A stretch of 64,000 nt of DNA from an uncultured Atopobium sp. (GCA_947090525.1 CAMUON010000001.1:1-64000); one strand, 5' to 3'; numbered from the stretch's first letter, positions 43,273-52,843 are shown. Made by a program: numbers and translations. The notes: generated by a model from the letters alone, not told the origin.

Positions 43273-44265
43273 GTGGTTAAAAAGGTGAATCAGCGTAAAG
43301 CTGCTGTTCATAGTGCTTCTGCCAAAAGACGCGCATCGAGCGCTCCGCGCCCGAGCTCGCGCTCAAATTCGCGCTCGGACTCGCACCCGAACTCGCACCC
43401 GCGCGGACAGCAGCGCGGACAGCAGCGCCCGCAGTTGCATTCGCGCCCGCAGCGCTCGCAATCGCACCCGCGTGCTCAGCAGCGCTCGCAAAAAAATGCG
43501 CTTCCGTCTTCATATCTCGAAGGGCGCCGTGCCTGTTTTGAGGCGCTTGAACAGGGGGTATCCATTGCGCGCGCACTCGTTCAAAAAGACCTTGTGGCCG
43601 ATGATTTTTCTCAACTAAAACAACGCTTGTGCGCGGCGAAAGTCCCTTTGAAAGAGGTTGACGCGAGCTGTTTGGACGCGCTGAGCTCGCACGGTGCGCA
43701 TCAAGGCATCGTGCTTGAGCTGAAACCGTTTGTATATACCGAGCTTGCGGATCTCACGTCGCGTGTGTCTCAGCACGCGCACGAGCATCCTGGTGAGCCC
43801 ATGCTTGTGCTTATGCTCGACCACGTGGTCGATGAAGGAAACCTGGGCGCGTGCATTCGCACGGCTGAAATTGTGGGCGCTCAGGCCGTGATCATTCCAA
43901 ACGCGCGTGCAGCCTCGGTGGGAACGGGCACGTACAAAACTTCTGCCGGTGCGGTGCTACACATTCCGATCGTGCGCACAGCAAATTTGGCTCGTGCGCT
44001 TGCCGCACTCAAAGACGAGGGATTTTGGGTGATAGGTGCTACGGAGTATGCGGATGCGTCTGCGTTTGCAACGCCGTTTGAGGGAAATGTCTGCGTGGTG
44101 ATGGGTTCGGAATACTCAGGGATATCCGAGGGCATCAGGAAATCCTGCGACTTTTTGTGCAAGCTTCCTCAGCGCGGCGCGATAGAATCTTTGAATGTTG
44201 CCCAAGCTGCCACGGTTATGTGCTATGAGTGGCTTCGGAGAAACGAAGGCAATTTTGTCGAATAA
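43273..44265 (+). CDS. rlmB: TrmH/SpoU-family 23S rRNA 2'-O-methyltransferase (RlmB-like)
   Basis: 330 residues from a GTG at 43273 (AAAGGAT site). Residues about 14-75 are a basic Ser/Arg/Gln/His/Pro-rich low-complexity tail. Then the substrate-binding domain (LEGRRACFEALEQG) and the SPOUT knot with MLDHVVDEGNLGACIRTAEI, CVVMGSEYSGIS and LPQRGAIESLNVAQAATVM. It methylates ribose on rRNA. The gene overlaps the following NYN-domain gene, as rlmB and yacP do in Firmicutes. Confidence 0.93.
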   Translation: MVKKVNQRKAAVHSASAKRRASSAPRPSSRSNSRSDSHPNSHPRGQQRGQQRPQLHSRPQRSQSHPRAQQRSQKNALPSSYLEGRRACFEALEQGVSIARALVQKDLVADDFSQLKQRLCAAKVPLKEVDASCLDALSSHGAHQGIVLELKPFVYTELADLTSRVSQHAHEHPGEPMLVLMLDHVVDEGNLGACIRTAEIVGAQAVIIPNARAASVGTGTYKTSAGAVLHIPIVRTANLARALAALKDEGFWVIGATEYADASAFATPFEGNVCVVMGSEYSGISEGIRKSCDFLCKLPQRGAIESLNVAQAATVMCYEWLRRNEGNFVE

Positions 44266-44962
44266 GCGGCGCAAAAAGAAACAAGCCGAAGCTGCACGCG
44301 AAAAGAAGGCGGCTCGTGCGCAAAGTTCGAAGACCTCAAGGACAGCTCGCACTTTGCAGGTCACAGCGGCCCCGAGCGCCCCACGTACCCTGCAACCTGT
44401 TCGCGCCTCGCAAGCTTCGCGCCCTGCGCAGCCCCTTCTCGTGGTCGATGGGTACAACGTGATGCGCGCGTCTGCGCGCTATGATCTCTTGATCGACAAA
44501 ACAACCGATCCCAAGCATTTTGATACCGATCCCTTTGATCGCGCGCGTGAGCGTGTGATTGCCGATGTGGCGGCATATGCGCAGAAAAAATATGAGTGTT
44601 ACCTGGTGTTTGATGGGGCTAATAATCTTTCGGATATCCCGCGCGAGACCAAAACGGCAGGTATCCACGTGGTGTATTCGCGCGCGGGCGAGACGGCAGA
44701 TGATGTGATCGAGCGGCTCGTGTACCTGGCGCATCAGCAGGATAGGGAAGTTGTGCTTGTGACGTCGGATATGACGATTCGGCAAACGGTTGCGTCAGGT
44801 GTAGCGACACTTTCTGCTCAGCTGCTGGTAGGGGAGTTGCATGTGGGGGATGAGGCGCGCGATGCCTGTGCGAGCGTGCCGACAACGAGTAAGATGACGC
44901 TTGAGGAACGAATTTCGCCTGAGGCGCGCGCGAAGCTTTTTGCGTGGGCGCGCGAATCGTAG
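44225..44962 (+). CDS. NYN-domain ribonuclease, YacP/Rae1-like
   Basis: 245 residues if started at the ATG at 44225, overlapping rlmB by 41 bases; no strong ribosome site is seen, so translational coupling is likely. A basic N-terminus (RRKKKQAEAAREKKAARA) precedes the NYN nuclease domain with LLVVDGYNVMRA, YLVFDGANN, ETADDVIERLV and LVTSDMTIR, giving the set of catalytic aspartates. Rae1/YacP of Bacillus cleaves mRNA on the ribosome; the synteny with rlmB supports orthology. Confidence 0.88.
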   Translation: MSGFGETKAILSNKRRKKKQAEAAREKKAARAQSSKTSRTARTLQVTAAPSAPRTLQPVRASQASRPAQPLLVVDGYNVMRASARYDLLIDKTTDPKHFDTDPFDRARERVIADVAAYAQKKYECYLVFDGANNLSDIPRETKTAGIHVVYSRAGETADDVIERLVYLAHQQDREVVLVTSDMTIRQTVASGVATLSAQLLVGELHVGDEARDACASVPTTSKMTLEERISPEARAKLFAWARES

Positions 44963-45035
44963 TTTTGGAATTTTTATTGAGCGCGCATTGTGGACTGGCG
45001 CAGATGCGCTGCTCGCGCTATGATGATCGAGTATC

Positions 45036-45110
45036 GCTGGCGTAGCTCAATGGTAGAGCCCTGGTTTTGTAAACCAGTTGTTGTAGGTTCGAGCCCTATC
45101 GCCAGCTCCA
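45036..45110 (+). tRNA. tRNA-Thr (anticodon TGT)
   Basis: A 75-base cloverleaf. The acceptor GCTGGCG pairs with CGCCAGC, the anticodon loop TTTGTAA gives TGT, the T-loop is GGTTCGAGCCC, and CCA is encoded. Confidence 0.95.
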
Positions 45111-45120
45111 TCGCATGCAA

Positions 45121-45152
45121 AACCGAGCCTTGTGCTCGGTTTTTTCTTTTTT
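45121..45152 (+). terminator. Terminator after tRNA-Thr(TGT)
   Basis: AACCGAGC (45121-45128) pairs with GCTCGGTT (45134-45141), followed by a T-rich run. Confidence 0.85.
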
Positions 45153-45279
45153 CCGCATTATTATTGTTGTAAGATAGACACTGTTACGTCTGTGTTTGTA
45201 ACTGCATGATGCTGCGTTAAAATTACTGGTGTGCGGCATTGCATTACGTTTGCAGTACCCAGAAGGGACACGTGTTTGT

Positions 45280-48015
45280 ATGATGCTAGTAGAAAGCCAT
45301 GCTCCTCTAAACTCCTTCGGGGGGGTATTATATTTTATTCGTCGACTGACCGTTTTTCTGATCGCAAGCATATTGCTTGTGTGCGCAAGCGGTATATGCG
45401 CTGGTAGATATGCGTATGCTGACGAAGATTTGCCATACGAAATCCGTGCAACCATTATTACGCAGGAACAATACGAAGGACTTTTACTTTCTACGCCCGG
45501 CAGTTTTTTTGGTTGGGGTGCGAAGCAGTACACATTCACTCAACAGAATTTGGTGTCTTCTACAACATTAGAGAACGGTCTAACAAGGTACGATGTTGTA
45601 TATCAGGTGGATAAAATTGCCACAGCAAAACATCGCGCAGGTGAAAAAGTAAGCTATCGTCTTGAAAATGACGAATACCAGTTCGGTGATTTTCAAGAAC
45701 TCACTATTAACAAGGATAATAAAAAAGGCGTGTATTATGCCGATTTTGTCTTTAAGGACTCACTTTATACGTCGGAGCCGTTGTCGCTGGTAGATGAGCA
45801 CAATGCAAGTATTGTTCTTAAAAAGGACATTAAGAACTTTCCCATTACGCTTAATGGTGCTGAAGACACTGCAACCATTTCCGCAACTGAGGACAAACGT
45901 GGAAATGAAATCGGTGTTGATGTTGAGCCAAATGATGACGGTACAATTACAGCTTCGATTGAGCCATCGCAGAAGGCGGTTGGTACAACAGTTACCATCA
46001 ACGGCGCCAAGTATACCGTTCAGTCTGTTGAGAAGAAGGATACTGGCTTTATTGTACATGTGAAAAAGATTGAAACGGTAACGAAGGATGTAACATTTAC
46101 TATTAAACGTCCCTACGCCTTGGCTGCAATGAGCGGCACGCTGTGGAAAATTTCTACTGGATGCGAAACAAAAACCGTTAAAATTGATGTCCCAGAAGGC
46201 AGAGACGATATAAGTTTTACGCAGCGTATAACCTACGTAAAAGGTAATCCAACCATCAACCTGGCACTTCAGAAATTTCCTGGCGGAGCGATGCCTTGGG
46301 CTGGTGGAACGGACATCATTGATCAGGCCTTTGATGAAGCCAGGGGCGCGTATACTGCAACGCTTGCTCGACTTATGCAAATTAGAGTGTTTACCGTGGA
46401 TCACACCCTTACATATAACACCCTAATGAAAGCGCCTTTTGTGCCAAACCTGCGTTTTACTCTCGCGGATGATAAAGGCAATACCATAGATACTAAAACC
46501 GAAGTAACAACGGATATGTATGGCGTTCCCGCATATACGCTGCACAATATGCTGCCGGGTACGTATAAACTCTCGCTATCAACAACCGATGCCACTACGC
46601 CCAGCACGTACAACTTGAGCGGTGACTATCGCATAACATTTAAAGAAGACGGAACACTATTGATGAACCACTTAGGGGATGGTGAACAAGCATCGTATTA
46701 TGCTGCGGGTGCACCTACCGATAAAGCTGTTGGCAAAACTACACTTGCGGGTACAAAAACTAAATTTATTATTGCGCTTTCGCATAATCCAACTTTTGAA
46801 AAATCGCTTCGTGTAGCTGCCCCTGGCACAAATAACCAACATGCGTTCTCGTCAAGCGTATACGCTAACGCAGGCGATACAATAGAGTATGATATAGCGG
46901 TTACCCTTCCTCAAGACTATAAGCTTATGTGGAAGGTCGGCTCATTCTGTTCCTTTGGCTCGAAACAGTCTTTTACTTGCGCTGATAAAATCGATCCACG
47001 TCTGAATATTGATCCAACAAGTATTCATGTGCTTGATAAAGATGGTAATACGCTAGATAAGATAACTGCTACGTATGACGCTAATGCACGCATGATTACC
47101 TGCAAGGATATGCGTGACGCGCTGGTAAAAGATGTATACGATCCTCAAGATCTCATGGGGTCAATGAATAAACCGTTTGGACTAAGAGATGCAAAAGAGG
47201 TTTTGCACCTACGGTTTAACGCTACGGTTTCGTCGTTTAAACGCGATGGGAGCGCAGCTGAAGAAGCGATTGATAACCGTATTGCCGATTCAAAAACGAC
47301 GATTTACCCATATGAAAAGATAACGGCAAAAACTCTCTGGCAAGATGCAAACGGTAACGAGCTTACGCAGCCGCCCTCATCCATATATGTGCAGCTACTT
47401 GCCAATGGCGCACCGCAAGGAAATTCCGTTAAGCTCAACAAAGATGGCAAATGGCAGCATGAGTTTACCAACTTACCAAGTAAAGATCAGGATGGTAAGG
47501 ATATTGCATATACGGTAGCCGAGTTAACTAAAAAAGATGGCGCAATAGTTCAGGACAAGGGAACATTGACCGTTGATAATCAGAAGTTTGTTGCTGGATA
47601 CGTGCGTAAGGACAACGTGGTAACTATTACGAATAAACAAGTATCGGTCCCTAAGCCACCTGCACCTGAACCGGCGCCTGAGCCACCTACACCGCAGCCA
47701 GAACCCAAGCCAACACCGGAGCCTCCCGTACCAACACCAGTACCACCGGCACCTAAACCAAAGCCCACGCCCGTACCACACGTGCCATCGTTACCGCTGC
47801 CACAGCCGCCCTTAACGCGCCTTGTACCTGCGGAGACTTTGCAAGCTCCTGCGCCCGCGCCCGCGCCACCCCCTGCTGCCCCTGAGCCCGCCCTCCCGCA
47901 AACAGGAGATGAATGCGCACCCGCGGCGCTACTGGGGAGCATTGCAGCGCTCCTTAGCATAAGCTTCTGCGCTCTTGGCCTTGTGTTCCGCACCCGTGCG
48001 CACGTTCGCGGATAA
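45280..48015 (+). CDS. LPQTG-anchored surface protein with fimbrial isopeptide D2-like and Cna_B-like domains (paralogue 1)
   Basis: 911 residues from the ATG at 45280 (GAAGGGA at 11 bases); a GTG at 45229 is possible. Signal peptide FIRRLTVFLIASILLVCASG with cleavage near YAYA-DED. A large β-rich exterior contains a fimbrial isopeptide D2-like domain (SSVYANAGDTIEYDIAVTLP to IDPTSIHVLDKDG) and a Cna_B-like domain (ITAKTLWQDANGNELTQPP). A Pro/Glu/Lys-rich wall-spanning region follows, then the sortase signal LPQTGDE, a hydrophobic span and Arg-rich end. Probably an adhesin or pilus-like protein. Its body is richer in A+T than neighbouring genes. No sortase gene is in the window. Confidence 0.88.
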   Translation: MMLVESHAPLNSFGGVLYFIRRLTVFLIASILLVCASGICAGRYAYADEDLPYEIRATIITQEQYEGLLLSTPGSFFGWGAKQYTFTQQNLVSSTTLENGLTRYDVVYQVDKIATAKHRAGEKVSYRLENDEYQFGDFQELTINKDNKKGVYYADFVFKDSLYTSEPLSLVDEHNASIVLKKDIKNFPITLNGAEDTATISATEDKRGNEIGVDVEPNDDGTITASIEPSQKAVGTTVTINGAKYTVQSVEKKDTGFIVHVKKIETVTKDVTFTIKRPYALAAMSGTLWKISTGCETKTVKIDVPEGRDDISFTQRITYVKGNPTINLALQKFPGGAMPWAGGTDIIDQAFDEARGAYTATLARLMQIRVFTVDHTLTYNTLMKAPFVPNLRFTLADDKGNTIDTKTEVTTDMYGVPAYTLHNMLPGTYKLSLSTTDATTPSTYNLSGDYRITFKEDGTLLMNHLGDGEQASYYAAGAPTDKAVGKTTLAGTKTKFIIALSHNPTFEKSLRVAAPGTNNQHAFSSSVYANAGDTIEYDIAVTLPQDYKLMWKVGSFCSFGSKQSFTCADKIDPRLNIDPTSIHVLDKDGNTLDKITATYDANARMITCKDMRDALVKDVYDPQDLMGSMNKPFGLRDAKEVLHLRFNATVSSFKRDGSAAEEAIDNRIADSKTTIYPYEKITAKTLWQDANGNELTQPPSSIYVQLLANGAPQGNSVKLNKDGKWQHEFTNLPSKDQDGKDIAYTVAELTKKDGAIVQDKGTLTVDNQKFVAGYVRKDNVVTITNKQVSVPKPPAPEPAPEPPTPQPEPKPTPEPPVPTPVPPAPKPKPTPVPHVPSLPLPQPPLTRLVPAETLQAPAPAPAPPPAAPEPALPQTGDECAPAALLGSIAALLSISFCALGLVFRTRAHVRG

Positions 48016-48254
48016 GTCTGCTGCGTCGCCTTCGTCTGTGCCAGTACCCGCGCTCGCAGTCTCAGCTATCCAACGCCAAGTACGCTGTAGCGGCCAGCAC
48101 GAGAAAAAAATCTTTACCACCCCCCTCGAAATGGGTATAGAATAGCGTGGTTCCCTTGTATGCGCATCCTGCTTTTACGGCAGCGTTTCTGCTGCGCGAT
48201 TGGGCGCGTACAAGGAGCGCAACTATTTCGCATCACATATTTCGAGGTAATCGC

Positions 48255-50648
48255 ATGAAAAAACATGGCATTCTGTTCTGGATCTTTCCGTTTGCGTGCG
48301 CGTGTGCGCTCGCGGGAGCGTTTTTGTATGCTCCTGCGCGCTCGCTAGCTCAAGACCCGCAAGCACTTCCGTACGAGATCCGTGCCACGTTTATCACACA
48401 AAAAGATGCGTCTGAACTCGAGCTTTCTTTGCCAGACGATCCTTCGGCGACCGCCACTCAAGATGAGGACAAAACGACTACCACAAAGCTTAGCAATGAG
48501 TACAACAAGGAATACGTCGTATTCAACGTGACGCCAGGCGACGCCTCCAAGTATGCGAAAGGCAAGACTGTACACTGTGCCTGGAAGGATGACGATTGCG
48601 CACCGGATGATCCTCAAATTCAACCGCAAACATTGACCATTAAAAAAGATGCCCAGCATAACGTTCTCTACAGCGAGATAACCTTTCGTGAGAGTTTTTC
48701 CCAGCAGTATGATGTGGTTGTACAGGAAAAGGGCAATACGGGCTCTCTTACCAGCTTAAACCCTGATACGGTTACACAAAATAACTCCCCCTTTATGAAA
48801 GCTGTACCGTTTACAGTAGCAGGCGAGACTAAATACTTTGACATTGTTACGAATGAGGAAAGCGCAACCAATCTGGGATTGAAATATTATGTCCCCGTTG
48901 ATGACAAGGGAAACGCTGCCCCGCTGAACTTATCTCCGTATACTTTGGGCATGCCCGTTTCCATTGGAAGCGAGAGCTATCGCATCGAGGATGCGCAAAA
49001 GGTCGACACAGAAGATGACCACAAATTTACCCTCACGCTCAAAAAAGCTCCCGTGCGCCATTTCACAATCAAGTGCCCGGTGACTGGGGGGTCCTATAAA
49101 TTCCGTGTATCCTCGGATATAGACTCGACTTACAGAGTAGTCGCGGCACATGACGGCGATCAAGAGATCACCATCGATACTGCCCTTAATTTCCCGGAAA
49201 ACAATTCCCGTCTGAGTATTGAGCCGGTCAAGATGGACGACGGCCCCAAGCCGCTTTGGGACACAAGCTCTATTTCTGTCATGCCGGACTTTGATGTAAA
49301 GACAAACACAATGCCCTTTGTTCTATGGCCTAAGAATCGTATACTCATAACGCCTATTGTGCTTACAGACCAGGTAACAGCTGGTACTGCTGTCGATACG
49401 CTTGCACAAGATACTCTATCTGACATGCAAAAAATTACAGTCACGCTGACACCAGTTACTGAGAACAATGGCGAAAGAGCAGCAGTCCCAGCTCCGCTTG
49501 TCGGCACTCAATGCGACGTCGCGCACCTTGGCATTATGGTTGATAGCGTTCAGCCGGGAACCTATCGCGTGACGTTTTCCTCCACCGATCCGCAAATCCT
49601 CAAGACCTATGATTTGAGTGTTGTATATACGCTTGTGCTTGATACCGATGGGAATGGCCAGATAAACTATACAGCTGGCGACGAATTTTGGTATGCGCCT
49701 GGCGCTAAAAGTAAGGATGCCGCAGGGCTCTATCCGGGTATAAAAACGAAGCTTGCATTTACCATTCCGCATAAAATCGGAATTGAGAAGCTTGTGAGAA
49801 ATACATCAACCGCTCCCTTGCAAAAGTTTTCTTCTAGTGCAAAAGCCAAGGTGGGAGATACTGTAGAGTATCAGATCAAGCTTACTTTTCCTCGCGACTA
49901 TAATCTTTTGTGGAAATATCCAGATTCCTTTATTCTGGGTTCTCCGCGCAAGCTAAAGCTCAAAGATACGCTTGATGCAAATCTTGCGCTTGACACAGCA
50001 TCGTTCCAGGTAGTAGATGCAGATGGCAAAACTGTAGAGGGCATTACACATACGTATAACGAACAAACGCGCGACCTTTTGATAACGGATACCCGAAAAA
50101 CTCAAGAACAGGTCATTTCAGAAGGGAATAAGACTCCTCAGGATGTGAAGACAGCGTCTGAGACCAAACTTAAGCTTCGAGATAAAGAAGAGGTTGTCTA
50201 CCTGCACTTTAAGGCGAAGGTTAACGGTTTTGGGAATGAAAAACGTATTGGCAATACAGTTGGCGAATCTACAGCCACAATTGAGCAGTTAGAGGAGCCG
50301 GTGGCGCCCACGCCGCAGCCGGAGCCTCCCGCGCCAACACCAGTGCCACCGGCACCTAAGCCAGAGCCCACGCCTGAGCCACACGTGCCATCGTTGCCGC
50401 TGCCTCAGCCGCCACTCCAGATACCCGCGGCGCGCCTTATACCTGCGGAGACTTTGCAAGCGCCTGCGGTCACGCTTGCGCCTAAACCTGCGCCAGCACC
50501 TGCAGCGCCTGAGCCTGCTCTCCCGCAAACAGGAGATGAATTTGCACCCGCAGCGCTACTGGGGAGCATAGCAGCGTTTCTCAGCATAAGCTTCTGCGCT
50601 CTAGGTCTTGTGCTCCGCGCTCGCCCTCGTACAAGCGCCCGCGCATAA
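48255..50648 (+). CDS. LPQTG-anchored surface protein (paralogue 2)
   Basis: 797 residues from the ATG at 48255 (CGAGGTAA site). Signal peptide ILFWIFPFACACALAGAFL ending near ARSLAQ. The mature N-terminus LPYEIRATFITQ matches LPYEIRATIITQ of paralogue 1, and the same fimbrial D2-like domain occurs (AKAKVGDTVEYQIKLTFPRD to LALDTASFQVVDADGKT), but there is no Cna_B domain. The Pro-rich stalk and the sorting signal (EPALPQTGDEFAPAALLGSI) are almost the same as in paralogue 1. The two genes arose by duplication. Inferred role: surface adhesion. Confidence 0.88.
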   Translation: MKKHGILFWIFPFACACALAGAFLYAPARSLAQDPQALPYEIRATFITQKDASELELSLPDDPSATATQDEDKTTTTKLSNEYNKEYVVFNVTPGDASKYAKGKTVHCAWKDDDCAPDDPQIQPQTLTIKKDAQHNVLYSEITFRESFSQQYDVVVQEKGNTGSLTSLNPDTVTQNNSPFMKAVPFTVAGETKYFDIVTNEESATNLGLKYYVPVDDKGNAAPLNLSPYTLGMPVSIGSESYRIEDAQKVDTEDDHKFTLTLKKAPVRHFTIKCPVTGGSYKFRVSSDIDSTYRVVAAHDGDQEITIDTALNFPENNSRLSIEPVKMDDGPKPLWDTSSISVMPDFDVKTNTMPFVLWPKNRILITPIVLTDQVTAGTAVDTLAQDTLSDMQKITVTLTPVTENNGERAAVPAPLVGTQCDVAHLGIMVDSVQPGTYRVTFSSTDPQILKTYDLSVVYTLVLDTDGNGQINYTAGDEFWYAPGAKSKDAAGLYPGIKTKLAFTIPHKIGIEKLVRNTSTAPLQKFSSSAKAKVGDTVEYQIKLTFPRDYNLLWKYPDSFILGSPRKLKLKDTLDANLALDTASFQVVDADGKTVEGITHTYNEQTRDLLITDTRKTQEQVISEGNKTPQDVKTASETKLKLRDKEEVVYLHFKAKVNGFGNEKRIGNTVGESTATIEQLEEPVAPTPQPEPPAPTPVPPAPKPEPTPEPHVPSLPLPQPPLQIPAARLIPAETLQAPAVTLAPKPAPAPAAPEPALPQTGDEFAPAALLGSIAAFLSISFCALGLVLRARPRTSARA

Positions 50649-50920
50649 GGAGTTTCCGAAGCTTGTCGCTGCTAGTGGCCTCAGTGCCCGCAGCCCATGG
50701 TGCCCGCGCATAGGGCTTTCAGCGTCCGCAGTCTGCACCCGCAGCGCCCGCTCATACCAGTACCCACTGTCCGTACCTGCAGCCCTGCAGTTCCGCCGAA
50801 CCTACTGTCCGTACCTGCAGCCCGCTCGCGCGTCCGCACCACCCCCGCCGCCACGCCCCCCAAATTTCCGCCAATTATGGTGGAAATATGAGAGAGATAC
50901 GCCCGGCCCCGTGGTAGACG
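50649..50920. other. Gene-free GC-rich spacer after the surface protein pair
   Basis: No convincing gene. It consists of reiterated CCCGCR/CCTGCAG-like words and includes a direct repeat of CTGTCCGTACCTGCAGCCC about 40 bases apart (around 50768 and 50808). Open frames on both strands are by-products of this composition and lack ribosome sites. Confidence 0.6.
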
Positions 50921-50949
50921 TTGACAAGATCTCGATTCAGTCGTAATAT
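50921..50949 (+). promoter_or_regulatory. Strong promoter of the tRNA-Tyr/Thr/Met-tuf unit
   Basis: A perfect -35 TTGACA (50921-50926), 17-base spacer and TAATAT (50944-50949). It lies about 100 bases before tRNA-Tyr and is one of the best sigma-70 type promoters in the window, consistent with stable RNA and EF-Tu expression. Confidence 0.8.
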
Positions 50950-51054
50950 CTCTTTCGCTCATGAACGAAATTGCGTTCAGCAAAGCTCACAAATCCTGCG
51001 TATTCCACAGTGAATAGCTCTTTGTGACGACCGTTTTTGAGCTTCCTTGAAAAT

Positions 51055-51138
51055 GGGGGTATGGCACAGCGGCAACTGCGGCGGACTGTAAATCCGCTCT
51101 CTCTGAGTTCCTTGGTTCGAGTCCAAGTACCCCCACCA
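51055..51138 (+). tRNA. tRNA-Tyr (anticodon GTA)
   Basis: An 84-base class II tRNA. The acceptor GGGGGTA pairs with TACCCCC, the loop CTGTAAA gives GTA, there is a long variable arm, and CCA is encoded. Confidence 0.97.
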
Positions 51139-51141
51139 TTC

Positions 51142-51217
51142 GCCCGTGTAGCTCAGTCGGTAGAGCACTTCGTTGGTAACGAAGAGGTCACCGGTTCAAA
51201 TCCGGTCGCGGGCTCCA
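51142..51217 (+). tRNA. tRNA-Thr (anticodon GGT)
   Basis: A 76-base cloverleaf starting three bases after tRNA-Tyr. The acceptor GCCCGTG pairs with CGCGGGC, the loop TTGGTAA gives GGT, and CCA is encoded. Confidence 0.97.
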
Positions 51218-51228
51218 TTAGGCTTAAT

Positions 51229-51305
51229 GCCGGTGTAGCTCAGCTGGTTAGAGCACACGGCTCATACCCGTGATGTCACTGGTTCGAATCCAGTCACCGG
51301 TACCA
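51229..51305 (+). tRNA. tRNA-Met (anticodon CAT, elongator type)
   Basis: A 77-base cloverleaf. The acceptor GCCGGTG pairs with CACCGGT, the anticodon loop CTCATAC gives CAT, and CCA is encoded. The anticodon stem (CACGG/CCGTG) lacks the GGG/CCC triple of initiator tRNA. A lysidine-type tRNA-Ile(CAT) cannot be fully excluded from sequence alone. Confidence 0.9.
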
Positions 51306-51415
51306 GCATTTTAACAGCGCTTGTCGCTGGTTGAAAGCGTTTTTGTCGCGCGCCTGCGCCCAAAAACAAGTAAGTGTAGATGGCCGATAAGGTTGTTTTC
51401 AAAAGGAGGACGGCA

Positions 51416-52621
51416 ATGGCCAAAGAGAAATTTGATCGTAGTAAGCCGCACGTTAACATTGGTACGATTGGTCACGTCGACCATGGTAAGACTACCCTTA
51501 CCGCAGCCATCACCAAGGTTCTCTCCGAGCAAGAGGGCTGCAAAGCAGACTTCACCGCTTTCGAGAACATTGATAAGGCTCCGGAAGAGCGTCAGCGTGG
51601 TATTACCATTAACGTTGCTCACATTGAGTACGAAACATGGGAGCGCCACTATGCTCACGTCGACTGCCCGGGTCACGCCGACTACGTTAAGAACATGATC
51701 TCCGGTGCTGCTCAGATGGATGGTGCTATCCTCGTTATCGCAGCTACCGATGGTCCTATGGCACAAACTCGTGAGCACATTCTTCTTGCTCGCCAAGTTG
51801 GTGTTCCTTACATCATCGTATTCCTCAACAAGTGCGACATGGTCGACGACGAAGAGCTTATCGACCTCGTCGAGATGGAGACTCGTGACCTCTTGAGCGA
51901 GTATGACTTCCCCGGAGACGATATTCCTATCATCCGTGGTTCCGCTCTTGGCGCTCTCAACGGCGAGCAAAAATGGATCGACTCTGTTGTCGAGCTTATG
52001 CACACCGTAGACTCCTACATCCCCACGCCTGCTCGTGACAACGAGAAGCCTTTCTTGATGGCTATCGAAGACGTTATGACCATTTCTGGTCGTGGTACTG
52101 TTGCTACCGGCCGTGTTGAGCGTGGTGAGCTTAAGCTTAACGACACCGTTGAAATCGTTGGTATTAAAGACACTCAATCCACCGTTGCAACCGGTATCGA
52201 AATGTTCCGTAAGACCCTCGACTTCTGCGAGGCTGGCGACAACGTCGGTATCCTTCTCCGTGGTGTAAAGCGCGAGGACATTCAGCGTGGTCAGGTTCTC
52301 TGCAAGCCTGGTTCAGTAACTCCTCACAAGAAGTTCACTGGCGAGATCTACGTCCTTACCAAGGACGAAGGTGGACGTCACACCCCGTTCTTCTCTGGTT
52401 ACCGTCCTCAGTTCTACTTCCGCACCACCGATGTTACCGGTGACGTTCAGGCTCTTACCGACGCTAACGGCGGTAAAGTCGAGATGGCTATGCCTGGCGA
52501 CCACGTAACCGTGACCTGCGAGCTCATTCACCCCATTGCTATGGAGGAAGGTCTTAAGTTCGCTATCCGTGAAGGTGGCCACACCGTAGGCGATGGTCGT
52601 GTATCTACCATTATCGAGTAG
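51416..52621 (+). CDS. tuf: Elongation factor Tu
   Basis: 401 residues from the ATG at 51416 (AAAAGGAGG site). G1 GHVDHGKTTL, switch PEERQRGITINVAH, G3 DCPGHADY, G4 NKCDMV, then domains II and III ending GRVSTIIE. It delivers aminoacyl-tRNA to the ribosome. Codon use is sharply biased (CGT, GGT, GTT, CTT/CTC), typical of very high expression. The tRNA-Tyr/Thr/Met-tuf arrangement parallels the tRNA-tufB operon of enterobacteria. Confidence 0.99.
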   Translation: MAKEKFDRSKPHVNIGTIGHVDHGKTTLTAAITKVLSEQEGCKADFTAFENIDKAPEERQRGITINVAHIEYETWERHYAHVDCPGHADYVKNMISGAAQMDGAILVIAATDGPMAQTREHILLARQVGVPYIIVFLNKCDMVDDEELIDLVEMETRDLLSEYDFPGDDIPIIRGSALGALNGEQKWIDSVVELMHTVDSYIPTPARDNEKPFLMAIEDVMTISGRGTVATGRVERGELKLNDTVEIVGIKDTQSTVATGIEMFRKTLDFCEAGDNVGILLRGVKREDIQRGQVLCKPGSVTPHKKFTGEIYVLTKDEGGRHTPFFSGYRPQFYFRTTDVTGDVQALTDANGGKVEMAMPGDHVTVTCELIHPIAMEEGLKFAIREGGHTVGDGRVSTIIE

Positions 52622-52671
52622 TACACGCAGCTTGAATCACTAACATAAGCTTTGTGCTTATTGAACAAGCG

Positions 52672-52718
52672 TATAATGGGTCCGGTGTTTCTTGAAAGAG
52701 GACACCGGGCTTATTTTC
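52672..52718 (+). promoter_or_regulatory. Consensus -10 followed by a stem-loop between tuf and rpmG
   Basis: TATAAT at 52672-52677, with no good -35, is followed by CCGGTGT (52682-52688) pairing with ACACCGG (52702-52708) and then a TTATTTT stretch. It may be the tuf terminator, a promoter with a leader hairpin, or both. Confidence 0.45.
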
Positions 52719-52814
52719 GAGTTAGATGACGCGTGCGTCCGCTTCTTTTTCTACGCTGTTCGCTTTGATAATTTGGTGGTTTTGTTAAGTTCTCCGTCTA
52801 TTTGCGAACGAATA

Positions 52815-52843
52815 TTGACAGTAAGAACTATTGAATGATAGCG
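52815..52843 (+). promoter_or_regulatory. Candidate promoter of rpmG-secE-nusG
   Basis: A perfect TTGACA (52815-52820) with poor -10 candidates (ATAGCG at 17 bases, or TAAACT at 23), 58 bases before the rpmG ATG. Confidence 0.4.

Noticed and set aside
50608..50983. Open frames on both strands after the second surface protein
   Set aside because: They lie in GC-rich repetitive spacer, overlap each other, have no ribosome sites and no recognisable protein character.
51229..51305. Initiator tRNA-fMet
   Set aside because: The anticodon stem lacks the three G-C pairs of initiators and position 1-72 can pair (G-T), unlike a formylatable initiator.
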